Below are positions 27,568-40,040 of a stretch of 57,944 nt of DNA, piece after piece. Under the pieces are notes generated by a model, which was given only the letters and a program-made list of their open reading frames with translations, made no database searches and was not told the origin of the DNA. Within the stretch, counting starts at the first letter, position 1. The number at the start of each line of letters is the position of its first letter. This DNA is from an uncultured Burkholderiales bacterium (lineage in GTDB: Bacteria; Pseudomonadota; Gammaproteobacteria; Burkholderiales; Burkholderiaceae_C), in the NCBI GenBank assembly GCA_903865035.1, contig CAIPII010000235.1:1-57944 (forward strand), in the 5' to 3' direction. The position numbers and the translations under genes were made by a program.

Positions 27568-29469
27568 TTAGCTTGAAATCAAAGAGCGTTCGATCATTCG
27601 TTTCGGAACTGTGGTTTTAGGAAGCTTGGATGTGTAAGACTCAAACCAAACACGAACATCTTCCTCAAAACCAAAACCATGCATGAAGTTATAGATGGCT
27701 TTTTTAAGCCCCAAACCCAAAAGTTCGTGATCGACTCCGCTGGGGTCATAAAATGCGATGTCATTTTTAGCGAAACCCAGCTCCGGCAATTCAGCAAGGG
27801 TCACTCCATAAGCTTTTGGGTCTTTACCGACAGGAGAATGCACGGTACAGGTGAATCGATGGAAAAAGCCACTGTGAATACACCCATTTACAAACAACTG
27901 TCGTACATACTCCAAAGCATCAACGGTCTCTTGCAAACTCTGCGTAGGAAATCCATACATCAAGTAGGCATGAACCAAAATTCCGGCATCGGCAAAGCCT
28001 TTGGTGACTTGGGCCACTTGCTCAACCGAAACCCCCTTTTTCATCAAAGCGAGCAAGCGATCAGAGGCCACTTCTAAACCTCCAGATACCGCAATACAAC
28101 CGCTTTTGGCCAGCAACTCAGCAAGCTCTGGAGTGAACGTCTTCTCAAAGCGAATGTTGCCCCACCAGGTGATGTGAACATTCCTTTGAAGCAACTCTTG
28201 CGCGAGGGCCTTTAACATCTTTGGAGGAGCAGCCTCATCAACAAAATGAAAGCCAGTTTGCCCAGTTTCTGCAACGATTGCCTCAATTCGATCCACCAAT
28301 AAACTGGCTGAAGCAGTCTCGTAACGTGAAATGTAATCAAGACTGACATCACAAAAACTGCATTTTTTCCAATAACACCCATGGGCCACTGTTAATTTAT
28401 TCCACCTCCCATCGCTCCAGAGGCGGTGCATGGGGTTGAGCATGTCCAACAAGGACAAATATGACCCCAACGGCAAACCATCCCAAGTGGCAGTTCCAAC
28501 CTCCTCGAAGGGCACGTCTGGCTCTGGCCAATTCATCAATCGAACATGATTTTGCTCATTGCGAACATACGTTCGGACCAATCGCTCCGCAGACCTCTTG
28601 CCCTCCAAATGATCAATGATGGCCAAAAGGGGTCTCTCACCGGAATCCAAACCAATGAAGTCTACAAAATCAAATATACGAGGATCGCTAAGCTCACGCA
28701 ATTCCGTGTTCACATATCCGCCACCTAAAGCAATTTTGATTTCAGGAAATTGGGATTTCACGGTCTGTGCGATTCGCAATGCAGCATACATTGCGCCCGG
28801 AAAAGGGACAGACAACAGAACCAAAGAAGGCGTGTGCTTTTCAATCGCCAAGAGAGTCAGCTCTTTCAACTGCAAATCCAAAAGAGTCTCTGGAGCTGAC
28901 AAAGCATTGGCCAACGGATCAAAGCTTGCCTGACTACTGGCCAAAGATTCTGCGTATCGAACGAATTCAAATCGAGAGTCGACTGAATCACGAAGTACAT
29001 CTGACAAATCGTTCAAGTAAAGCGTTGCCAAATGCCTGGCTCGATCATGCGAGCCCAAAGATCCAAAGGCCCAAGCAAGTGAGTCGGCCGACTCGCCATC
29101 GTCATAGGCCTGTATCGACCAAAATCGAGGACCTTCTGGTAAAAAATCTCTGGAGTTGATGCGATGACAAAGTGTTGAATCACGACCCTGCAGAAAAGCA
29201 ATCACTCTCTCAATGGTCTGCTGGTATTGAACAAAATGATCTAAAAAGAAATTCACACTCGAGCTGCGCTCAGCGTGCTTTTGTTTTTTAGCAATTGCAT
29301 GAACCTTATCAAGCCCACTTTTAGTGAACAAACTCAACACCAACCAAAGTGCTAAATCCTCTTGCTGAGCTTCGAACCCGCGCGATCTCAAAAACCCAGT
29401 GATATATGCCGTCGATGGATATGGCGTATTCAACTGCGTCATTGGTGGAATCAGGCTCAGTATTTTCAT
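27568..29469 (-). CDS. Radical SAM protein of the B12-binding-domain type, substrate unknown
   Basis: 633 aa; N-terminal Rossmann/B12-type region (IPPMTQLNTPYPSTAYITGFLRSRGFEA; EIKIALGGGYVNTEL); GCYWKKCSFCDVSLDYI cluster motif (Cx4Cx2C); GGLEVASDRLLALMKKG. Confidence 0.85.
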   Translation of the reverse strand: MKILSLIPPMTQLNTPYPSTAYITGFLRSRGFEAQQEDLALWLVLSLFTKSGLDKVHAIAKKQKHAERSSSVNFFLDHFVQYQQTIERVIAFLQGRDSTLCHRINSRDFLPEGPRFWSIQAYDDGESADSLAWAFGSLGSHDRARHLATLYLNDLSDVLRDSVDSRFEFVRYAESLASSQASFDPLANALSAPETLLDLQLKELTLLAIEKHTPSLVLLSVPFPGAMYAALRIAQTVKSQFPEIKIALGGGYVNTELRELSDPRIFDFVDFIGLDSGERPLLAIIDHLEGKRSAERLVRTYVRNEQNHVRLMNWPEPDVPFEEVGTATWDGLPLGSYLSLLDMLNPMHRLWSDGRWNKLTVAHGCYWKKCSFCDVSLDYISRYETASASLLVDRIEAIVAETGQTGFHFVDEAAPPKMLKALAQELLQRNVHITWWGNIRFEKTFTPELAELLAKSGCIAVSGGLEVASDRLLALMKKGVSVEQVAQVTKGFADAGILVHAYLMYGFPTQSLQETVDALEYVRQLFVNGCIHSGFFHRFTCTVHSPVGKDPKAYGVTLAELPELGFAKNDIAFYDPSGVDHELLGLGLKKAIYNFMHGFGFEEDVRVWFESYTSKLPKTTVPKRMIERSLISS

Positions 29470-29642
29470 TTCATTTCATTTCCAATAAAAAATACAAAAG
29501 TCTCCATCAGGACTCGAAAAACTAAATCTAACCAACACTTTACAGACCTAATTTACTTCTTTGAAGGATACTTCCTAATCAATAATTACTCATTCGAAAA
29601 CCAAACGTTTATGCGTTTTTCAATCTTTCGAAAATCCAGCGT

Positions 29643-29662
29643 GCAACTTTTGTGTAAGTTGC
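29643..29662 (+). terminator. Terminator-like hairpin with following T-tract, no annotated + strand gene upstream
   Basis: GCAACTT-TTGTGT-AAGTTGC then GATTTTTG. Confidence 0.4.
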
Positions 29663-29790
29663 GATTTTTGTAAATTTGTCTCAAAAATTAAATCTCTTCT
29701 TTATCAACAGCTTAATATTAAAGCGCCTAAAAATTAAAATAATTTCTACACAAAAGTTAGTCAACAAAGGGGACCAGCTCTTAGGAAGGT

Positions 29791-30066
29791 TTAAGCGCGA
29801 GATAATTGATCCTTATTTGTCTCGTGAACAATACAATCTGAGCACCAAGAATCGATAAGTTTTCTTATGGTTACCTCGTCGGTTTTAACTTTTCTGATTA
29901 GATTAGTTAAGCACTCCCTTATTACTTGGGAGCTAACAACATGAAGCCCTAAATTGTCTAGTAGTTGATCTGCTATTTGATTTTTTCGCTCTGATTCAGG
30001 ACTTTTGATTAAAGAATAAAGCCATACATTTGAGTCTACAAAATCTTTAGCGCTCATTTGCTTCAT
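29791..30066 (-). pseudogene. PIN-domain (VapC-like) toxin, C-terminally truncated
   Basis: MSAKDFVDSNVWLYSLIKSPESERKNQIADQLL...VVSSQVIRECLTNLIRKVK...; only 91 aa. The C-terminal FWDS/D-rich part of PIN is missing, and the -1 frame continues briefly as RLNLPKSWSPL. Confidence 0.65.
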
Positions 30067-30262
30067 TCCTAGTAAGTGGAGTAAAACCAGTAACTATGAA
30101 GGGATTAGTACGGAATATTTTAAGGGGTGAATTTTCTAGATTCGGTATTTTTTCAACGCTTTGAATCTTCTTGGATGATAGGAATTCCACAAAGTCCATG
30201 ACCTCAATTTGTTTATCTTTTGGCAGATTCTTAACTTTTTCAAGTAGCTCTGAAATACTCAT
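30047..30262 (-). CDS. Antitoxin of a PIN-type TA pair (DUF2281/VapB-like)
   Basis: MSISELLEKVKNLPKDKQIEVMDFVEFLSSKK...: N-terminal pattern of DUF2281-type antitoxins. Overlaps the PIN ORF start. Confidence 0.7.
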   Translation of the reverse strand: MSISELLEKVKNLPKDKQIEVMDFVEFLSSKKIQSVEKIPNLENSPLKIFRTNPFIVTGFTPLTRNEANER

Positions 30263-30345
30263 TATTGATCTCCTAAGAACATATCAATCTTAACCTTTTG
30301 CTTGTAAAAAGCAATCGCAAAACGATTAATAATACTTTTTAATCA

Positions 30346-31959
30346 TTATTCCCACTCGATGGTTGCGGGAGGTTTTGAACTCACATCGTATGTCACTCGG
30401 TTGATACCACGAACTTCATTGATGATCCTGGATGAAACTTTTTTGAGTAAGGCGTAAGGTAACTCGGCCCAATCAGCGGTCATAAAATCACTGGTTTGCA
30501 CCGCTCGTAAGGCAACCACAAAATCATATGTTCTTCCATCCCCCATCACACCAACGCTCTTGACGGGCAAAAAGACAGTAAATGCTTGACTGGTTAAGTC
30601 ATACCATGACTTTCCAGATTCAGCATCTATATGACTCCTGAGTTCTTGCATGAATATATCATCGGCTGCACGCAACAAATCTGCGTACTCCTTTCGAACC
30701 TCACCCAATATACGAACTCCAAGCCCTGGACCTGGGAAAGGGTGCCTGTAAACCATATCTTTGGGCAAACCCAAAGCAACGCCTAACTCACGCACCTCAT
30801 CTTTGAACAAATCCCTCAAAGGCTCTAACAATTTAAGACCCAATTGCTCTGGAAGTCCACCCACATTGTGATGGCTTTTGATGGTGACGGCCTTCTTACT
30901 TTTCGCTCCACCACTCTCAATCACGTCAGGGTATATGGTTCCCTGTGCCAACCATTTCGCACCTTTTGCGCCATTGTCTTTTAGCTTGGATGCCTCTGAT
31001 TTAAAAACCTCAACAAACTCGCGGCCAATGATCTTTCGCTTGGCTTCCGGATCACTGACCCCAGACAACTCACTCAAGAAACGATGGCTTGCATCAACTC
31101 GAATCACTTTGGCATGCAATTGACCTTCGAACATTTCCATCACTCGATCGCCTTCATGCAAGCGCAACAATCCATGATCCACAAAAACACAAGTCAATTG
31201 TTGACCAATTGCGCGATGGATGAGAGCAGCAGCAACCGATGAGTCCACACCGCCAGACAAACCCAAAATGACTTCTTCGTCGCCAACTTGTTGCTTGATC
31301 AAAGCCACTGCCTCATCGATGTGGTCTTTCATGATCCAGTCGGCTTTGACCTGACAGATATCAATCACAAATCGGTTGAGTAACTGTTGACCCTTAACTG
31401 TATGTGTGACTTCTGGGTGAAATTGCACGCCATAAAAATGTCTGACCTCGTCAGCCATACCTGCAACTGGGCAACTTGGCGTGCTCGCCATAACTTTGAA
31501 CCCTTGAGGCATTTGAGTCACTTTATCGCCGTGACTCATCCAAACCTTCAACATTCCGTAACCCTCTGGGGTCGAGAAGTCCTCTATACCCTTGAGCAAT
31601 TCAGTATGACCATGAGCACGAACCTCAGCGTAACCGAACTCACGCTGGTTACCAGGTTGCACTTGACCACCCAACTGCACAGCCATGGTTTGCATGCCAT
31701 AACAAATACCGAGCACAGGAATACCCAGCTCAAACACCAAACTTGGCGCCCTAGATTGATCATCATTGTAAACACTTGAATGAGAGCCAGACAATATGAT
31801 GCCCTTCACATCCTTTTGTTTCACATAGTCAGCTAGCCACTCATTGGTGACATCAGAAGGATGAACTTCACTGTAAACATGAGACTCTCGAACACGTCTG
31901 GCAATCAACTGGGTCACTTGTGAACCAAAATCAAGAATCAATATGGTTTGATGTTGCAT
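30346..31959 (-). CDS. guaA: GMP synthase (glutamine-hydrolysing)
   Basis: [25 protein letters not shown]...LGICYGMQ...[11 protein letters not shown]...[16 protein letters not shown]...[17 protein letters not shown]...[11 protein letters not shown] begins at 32049 but Met 31959 is the family start. Confidence 0.98.
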   Translation of the reverse strand: MQHQTILILDFGSQVTQLIARRVRESHVYSEVHPSDVTNEWLADYVKQKDVKGIILSGSHSSVYNDDQSRAPSLVFELGIPVLGICYGMQTMAVQLGGQVQPGNQREFGYAEVRAHGHTELLKGIEDFSTPEGYGMLKVWMSHGDKVTQMPQGFKVMASTPSCPVAGMADEVRHFYGVQFHPEVTHTVKGQQLLNRFVIDICQVKADWIMKDHIDEAVALIKQQVGDEEVILGLSGGVDSSVAAALIHRAIGQQLTCVFVDHGLLRLHEGDRVMEMFEGQLHAKVIRVDASHRFLSELSGVSDPEAKRKIIGREFVEVFKSEASKLKDNGAKGAKWLAQGTIYPDVIESGGAKSKKAVTIKSHHNVGGLPEQLGLKLLEPLRDLFKDEVRELGVALGLPKDMVYRHPFPGPGLGVRILGEVRKEYADLLRAADDIFMQELRSHIDAESGKSWYDLTSQAFTVFLPVKSVGVMGDGRTYDFVVALRAVQTSDFMTADWAELPYALLKKVSSRIINEVRGINRVTYDVSSKPPATIEWE

Positions 31960-32045
31960 AAAAAAACTACTTCGAATAAGGAACGACGAACTAAATACTT
32001 CCGAATCAAATCTCTCACATGATTGAGAAGCGAATTTCTTGATCT

Positions 32046-33539
<1,494 letters not shown>

Positions 33540-33558
33540 CTAACGTTTTGAAGCCTTT

Positions 33559-33855
33559 TTGACGCACTCCAAGGCAAGAAATATGCTGATTTGGCCCAAC
33601 CCACTAACCGATGCCTTAAAGATATACTGCAAGCTTTGCAACTGCCAATGGAGTTTGTCCTTGAATCCCTTTAAAGCTCAATGTTCAAATCCATTGATTC
33701 GATTGACCACTTTGCTCCTCATTTTGTGCTTGAGTGGATGCAGCATCCTCTCCATCGCTGACACCGCAGTTTCTGCAGCCGTAGATGTCGTGGGTATGGG
33801 CGTGCACGCTGCCACATCAGCAGTAGATGCCATTTTGCCAGGCCCCAAAAAATAA
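33559..33855 (+). CDS. Small lipoprotein (start uncertain)
   Basis: Lipobox-like TTLLLILCLSGCSILSIADTAVSAAVDVVGMGVHAATSAVDAILPGPKK. The true start is probably internal and may be a non-ATG codon. Confidence 0.55.
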   Translation: MTHSKARNMLIWPNPLTDALKIYCKLCNCQWSLSLNPFKAQCSNPLIRLTTLLLILCLSGCSILSIADTAVSAAVDVVGMGVHAATSAVDAILPGPKK

Positions 33856-33918
33856 ATTTCGAGCCACCCGTCAGCCTCACCCATCCTGGATCAGCTTGCC
33901 TTTACCAGAGGAAAAGTC

Positions 33919-34626
33919 TCAAGCGACTTTGAACATATTGCGGCGGGTATTGACGAAGTGTGGTCGAGCCACATCGCTCCATGCTGTCCCCCTTACGGCC
34001 AACCACTCAGGACAGCCCAAGACCTCAGGAGCCAACAAGTCGTAACAAGCCAAAGAGTAAGGACCCGTATCTTGGTTGATGTAGCGCTTTGCATTCACAC
34101 ATCCTGGAACGCGTGAGAGACCAGGCATGTGCTCAATATCGTACCAGCGAGAGACCTCATCAAGCCAACCGTTTTCAACGTCCGTTTCCACCACATAATG
34201 AAATTGAGCGACTCCTTGATCTTGTGCACCCTCTAGGCTCATGACTTGAGTCAATCTGGATAAATTGACCTCCATCGAAGTGGCGACACCCTTGTCCCCT
34301 TTCTTGCTTAACTCATTTTTCAAAGCCTGAAGGTAATTTTGGACTTGCTCCTCAGTTAGCTTGGTTGAAAACCATGCAGTACTTGAGGGCAACTCTTGAT
34401 CCAGAAAGCTCCAATAAGCGAAAAAGAGACTGCCTTGTTCAGCATCTGACTTAAAAGCACACCGAATCATGTTCATGTGAGTGTTGAACTCCACACTCAA
34501 GCGAGCCTGAAAAGCTGCCAATGCGGCTCGAGTCGATGCGATGAAGTCAGCCTGAGATTCATTTTGAATGTAAAGACCATCCCAATGAATTCGACACAGC
34601 AACAAGTCAGTATCAATGCCCGACAT
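33919..34626 (-). CDS. EthD/DUF4286-like protein (dimeric alpha-beta barrel at C-terminus)
   Basis: C-terminal EVSRWYDIEHMPGLSRVPGCVNAKRYINQDTGPYSLACYDLLAPEVLGCPEWLAVRGTAWSDVARPHF. Start at MSGIDTD (34626), overlapping the upstream gene stop. Confidence 0.6.
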   Translation of the reverse strand: MSGIDTDLLLCRIHWDGLYIQNESQADFIASTRAALAAFQARLSVEFNTHMNMIRCAFKSDAEQGSLFFAYWSFLDQELPSSTAWFSTKLTEEQVQNYLQALKNELSKKGDKGVATSMEVNLSRLTQVMSLEGAQDQGVAQFHYVVETDVENGWLDEVSRWYDIEHMPGLSRVPGCVNAKRYINQDTGPYSLACYDLLAPEVLGCPEWLAVRGTAWSDVARPHFVNTRRNMFKVA

Positions 34627-35158
34627 GAAGAGCCTGTAAAAATCTTGAAACCATGTTGTAAGCACCAATTGTGGCCACCAAATCTACTCGGCCCTGAGGA
34701 TCAAAGTGCTCCATGACTTGCGCAAACAATGCATCGGGAACAACGATTTCTTTGGTCATCGTATCGGTGAGTTTCAAAGCAATTTGCTGTACCGCGTTGA
34801 ACAACTGCGATACGCCTGGAAAATCAGAGTGATCTGCTCGGTATTCCAAGGTTTTCAGTGCATCGATGGCTTGTTCAGAAACGCCAGCCTTTAAAGCATG
34901 AGGAACGTGAGCATCAAATTCGTAGGGCGCATGATTCAATATGGCCACACGCAAAATCACCAACTCGCGCACATCGGCAGACAAAGAACTGTAGTTTCTA
35001 ACTGCAGAGAGCATCTGCTCCCAACCATGACAAATGGGTGGACTATTGAGCAACACTTGATAGAGCTCGGACACTCTTCCCCGCTCTGCCAAAATTTTAG
35101 CCTCCTGCTGGGCCAATTCAGGACGTGTTCCAGGCTGCACGGGTTCTATTCTTCTCAT
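34613..35158 (-). CDS. Carboxymuconolactone decarboxylase family protein
   Basis: ELYQVLLNSPPICHGWEQMLSAVRNYSSLSADVRELVILRVAILNHAPYEFDAHVPHALKAGVSEQAIDAL. Confidence 0.85.
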   Translation of the reverse strand: MRRIEPVQPGTRPELAQQEAKILAERGRVSELYQVLLNSPPICHGWEQMLSAVRNYSSLSADVRELVILRVAILNHAPYEFDAHVPHALKAGVSEQAIDALKTLEYRADHSDFPGVSQLFNAVQQIALKLTDTMTKEIVVPDALFAQVMEHFDPQGRVDLVATIGAYNMVSRFLQALHVGH

Positions 35159-35205
35159 CTTGGACCTACTTCTTTATTGAATAAAAAAACTTTGAGCACA
35201 CACCT

Positions 35206-36051
35206 TCAATCGCAACGGGCGGACATGCCCCCGTCCACCACGATTTCAGTTGCTGTGATGAAACGAGATTCATCACAGGCCAAGAACAATGCAGCATTGG
35301 CTGTATCGCGCCCATCCCCCATGAAGGGCAATGGAATTCTGGACTGCCGCTGCTCCAAAAGGGCTTGTACATTGCCGCCTGCCCTTTGTCCTGCCAACCG
35401 CACCTCCACCATGGGTGTGTGCAGTTGCCCAGGCACCACTGAATTAACCCGAATGCCTTGCTTGGCATACTGAACAGCAAGCACTTTGGACATTTGAATC
35501 ACTCCAGCCTTGGTTGCTGCGTACCCCACTTGTGCTGAACCCGTCCAACGGATGCCTGAAGTCGAGGCCACATTCACAATGGAGCCAGATTGTTGCTCAG
35601 TCATGTAAGGCAAGACGTATTTACAAGTCAAGAAAACACTCTTCAAGTTGTAGTCAACCTGCGAGTCCCAAACATCCTCACTCATCTCGACTGGACCACC
35701 CTTGGCGGAGCCTCCAACGTTGTTGACCAAGACATCTATTCGATTGAATTTGGAAATACAGGCTTTGACAGCCTCTTGTACCGATTGAGCGCTGGTGACG
35801 TCGCACTCATAGGCCACAAAAGAGCCTCCAAAAGATTCAATCAAACTTGAGGTTTGAGACATGTTATCTTTGTTCAAGTCCATGCCAAAGACCAGCGCCC
35901 CCTCTTGAGCAAAACGAACAGCCATTGCACGCCCGTTGCCCCAACCCGGGCCCACTGAGCCAGCGCCTGTGATGAAGACCACCCTGCCCCTTAGGCGTTG
36001 CTGAGCAACTGGGGTCATTTGCAAATCATCTGTTTTTTCGGTGGTAGACAT
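35206..36051 (-). CDS. SDR family oxidoreductase
   Basis: GRVVFITGAGSVGPGWGNGRAMAVRFAQEGALVFGMDLN...DVLVNNVGGSAKGG...VGYAATKAGVIQMSK...VNSVVPGQLHTPMV. Confidence 0.92.
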   Translation of the reverse strand: MSTTEKTDDLQMTPVAQQRLRGRVVFITGAGSVGPGWGNGRAMAVRFAQEGALVFGMDLNKDNMSQTSSLIESFGGSFVAYECDVTSAQSVQEAVKACISKFNRIDVLVNNVGGSAKGGPVEMSEDVWDSQVDYNLKSVFLTCKYVLPYMTEQQSGSIVNVASTSGIRWTGSAQVGYAATKAGVIQMSKVLAVQYAKQGIRVNSVVPGQLHTPMVEVRLAGQRAGGNVQALLEQRQSRIPLPFMGDGRDTANAALFLACDESRFITATEIVVDGGMSARCD

Positions 36052-36123
36052 TGGATGAACTTCGGTAGGTAGGTGAGAAACAAGTGGATCAAACGCTTGA
36101 GCGAATCAAGTGCCAGTCAAATC

Positions 36124-37038
36124 CTAGAAAGAATACAAATGCTCTGGATTGGTCACCAAAAGACGCTCAAGCGCTTTTTCAGTGGGCGCAATCAACTTCA
36201 AAGCATTGATCAAAATGCCATCATCAGGGATGTGAGTGTGATTGGGATGCGGCCAATCGGTGCCCCAAACACATTGATCTGGAAACTCTGAGACCAAAAT
36301 TCGCGCCAACTCAATACCGTGTGCATAAGGCCGGGTTGGATCAGAAAACGGCACACCCGCGTCAATGCGATCAATGCCACTTACTTTCACACTGAACAAT
36401 GGATTTCGAAGCAATTGGACCAATTGGGCAAAGTCAGCATGTGATGCACCCAAGGTGGCATCGACTCGTCCCATGTGATCGATGACAACAGGAACAGAAC
36501 TTTTAACCAACTCCTGGGACAACTCGTGCACCATTGAACTCTCAAAATGGACTTGCAAATGCAATCCAACTGCACTCAACCTGGGTGTCAAATTGACCAC
36601 ATCTTGAACAGTATAAGAACCTACACCCAAGTGCTTCATGAAGTTAAAGCGTACCCCTCGAAATCCAGCATTGGCCAGTCGTTTGAGCTCAGTATCTGCC
36701 ACATTCACAGGCACCAGGGCCACTCCCAAATAATGGCCACCACCCGCTTGGATGGCATCTTCAACCACACGGTTATCAATCCCGTGAACCATGGACTGAA
36801 CGATCACGCAGCGGCCAATCCCCATCTTCCTATGAAGCGCGAACAACTCATCCTTACCCGCATCCTGGGGTGTGCTGGTGCGTTTCAAATCATATGGAAA
36901 TCGATCCCTAGGTCCAAAGACATGAACGTGAGCGTCGCATGCATTGGGGGGCATTGCAATCTCACAAGCACTTGGAGAAGGATTGAAGGTTTGAACCACA
37001 ACTTCGTTGGATTGGACACTCATGGATTTCGTACTCAA
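36124..37038 (-). CDS. Amidohydrolase, 2-pyrone-4,6-dicarboxylate lactonase (LigI)-like
   Basis: PPNACDAHVHVFGPRDRFPYDLKRTSTPQDAGKDELFALHRKMGIGRCVIVQ...VVIDHMGRVDA...DQCVWGTDWPHPNHTHIPDDG. Confidence 0.88.
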   Translation of the reverse strand: MSTKSMSVQSNEVVVQTFNPSPSACEIAMPPNACDAHVHVFGPRDRFPYDLKRTSTPQDAGKDELFALHRKMGIGRCVIVQSMVHGIDNRVVEDAIQAGGGHYLGVALVPVNVADTELKRLANAGFRGVRFNFMKHLGVGSYTVQDVVNLTPRLSAVGLHLQVHFESSMVHELSQELVKSSVPVVIDHMGRVDATLGASHADFAQLVQLLRNPLFSVKVSGIDRIDAGVPFSDPTRPYAHGIELARILVSEFPDQCVWGTDWPHPNHTHIPDDGILINALKLIAPTEKALERLLVTNPEHLYSF

Positions 37039-37126
37039 AAAAAAGACTATGACCTACACAAAAGTTAAGGATCAAAAATCAAATCAACATGACAAAGGGC
37101 AATTGTCACCTATTTTAAGAATGAAC

Positions 37127-37151
37127 ACACTTGAGGTAAGCCCTCAAGTGT
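37127..37151 (-). terminator. Putative terminator hairpin downstream of def (ligA-def unit)
   Basis: ACACTTGAGG-TAAGC-CCTCAAGTGT (perfect 10-bp stem) 33 nt past the def stop; only a modest T-rich tail on the minus strand. Confidence 0.6.
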
Positions 37152-37183
37152 TAAAGCAGTTCTTGGGAGCGTTCAGTGTTTGA

Positions 37184-37732
37184 TCAATCCTCCGCGTATG
37201 GATCAAGTTCAGGAAACAAAACGTCGACAAAGCCAAATTGGCTCATGTCTGTCATGCGCATGGGATACAAAATACCCCACAAGTGATCGCACTCGTGCTG
37301 GACAACTCGCGCGTGAAAACCACTGACATCCCTAGAAATCTCATTGCCCCACTCGTCAAATCCACTGTATCGCAAGTGCTTGTGTCGCGGCACCAAACCG
37401 CGCATGCCAGGGACAGACAAACAACCCTCCCAACCCATTTGCAAATCATCGGAGGGGTCGCCCAAGATCTCCAACTTGGGATTGATGAGAACGGTTTTAG
37501 GCACCCTCTCTGCATCAGGATATCGAGGATTGATCTGATCGGTTCCAAAAATCACAACCTGCAAGTCAACCCCAATTTGAGGGGCAGCCAAACCCGCACC
37601 ATTGGCCTGGGCCATGGTGTCTTTCATATCCTGAAGCAATTGGAGCAACTCTGGCGAGCCAAAAGCCTTGACCTCTTTGGACTTCACAAGCAAAGAGGGC
37701 TCACCCATTTTTAATATATTTTTGACGGCCAT
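37184..37732 (-). CDS. def: Peptide deformylase
   Basis: [21 protein letters not shown]...[18 protein letters not shown] (GxGxAAxQ), [13 protein letters not shown] (EGCLS), [18 protein letters not shown] (HExxH-like: QHECDH). Start set at Met 37732. Confidence 0.96.
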   Translation of the reverse strand: MAVKNILKMGEPSLLVKSKEVKAFGSPELLQLLQDMKDTMAQANGAGLAAPQIGVDLQVVIFGTDQINPRYPDAERVPKTVLINPKLEILGDPSDDLQMGWEGCLSVPGMRGLVPRHKHLRYSGFDEWGNEISRDVSGFHARVVQHECDHLWGILYPMRMTDMSQFGFVDVLFPELDPYAED

Positions 37733-37736
37733 TTGC

Positions 37737-39968
<2,232 letters not shown>

Positions 39969-40040
39969 TCAACCATCACAGATTGATCGAAGGACCGTGA
40001 GATTGAGCAGGCACAGGAAAGTTTCGAGCTCAAGCTAATT

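Noticed and set aside
29362-29858. Small + strand ORFs in the AT-rich island (29362..29673, 29676..29858) as RiPP precursors for the radical SAM enzyme
   Set aside because: No leader/core-like composition; the first overlaps the radical SAM CDS antisense, and the second is low-complexity AT-rich sequence overlapping the PIN remnant.
34898-35473. 191-aa ORF on + strand
   Set aside because: Antisense to the carboxymuconolactone decarboxylase-like and SDR genes, both with clear motifs.
37238-37714. 158-aa ORF on + strand
   Set aside because: Antisense to peptide deformylase, whose motifs are unambiguous.
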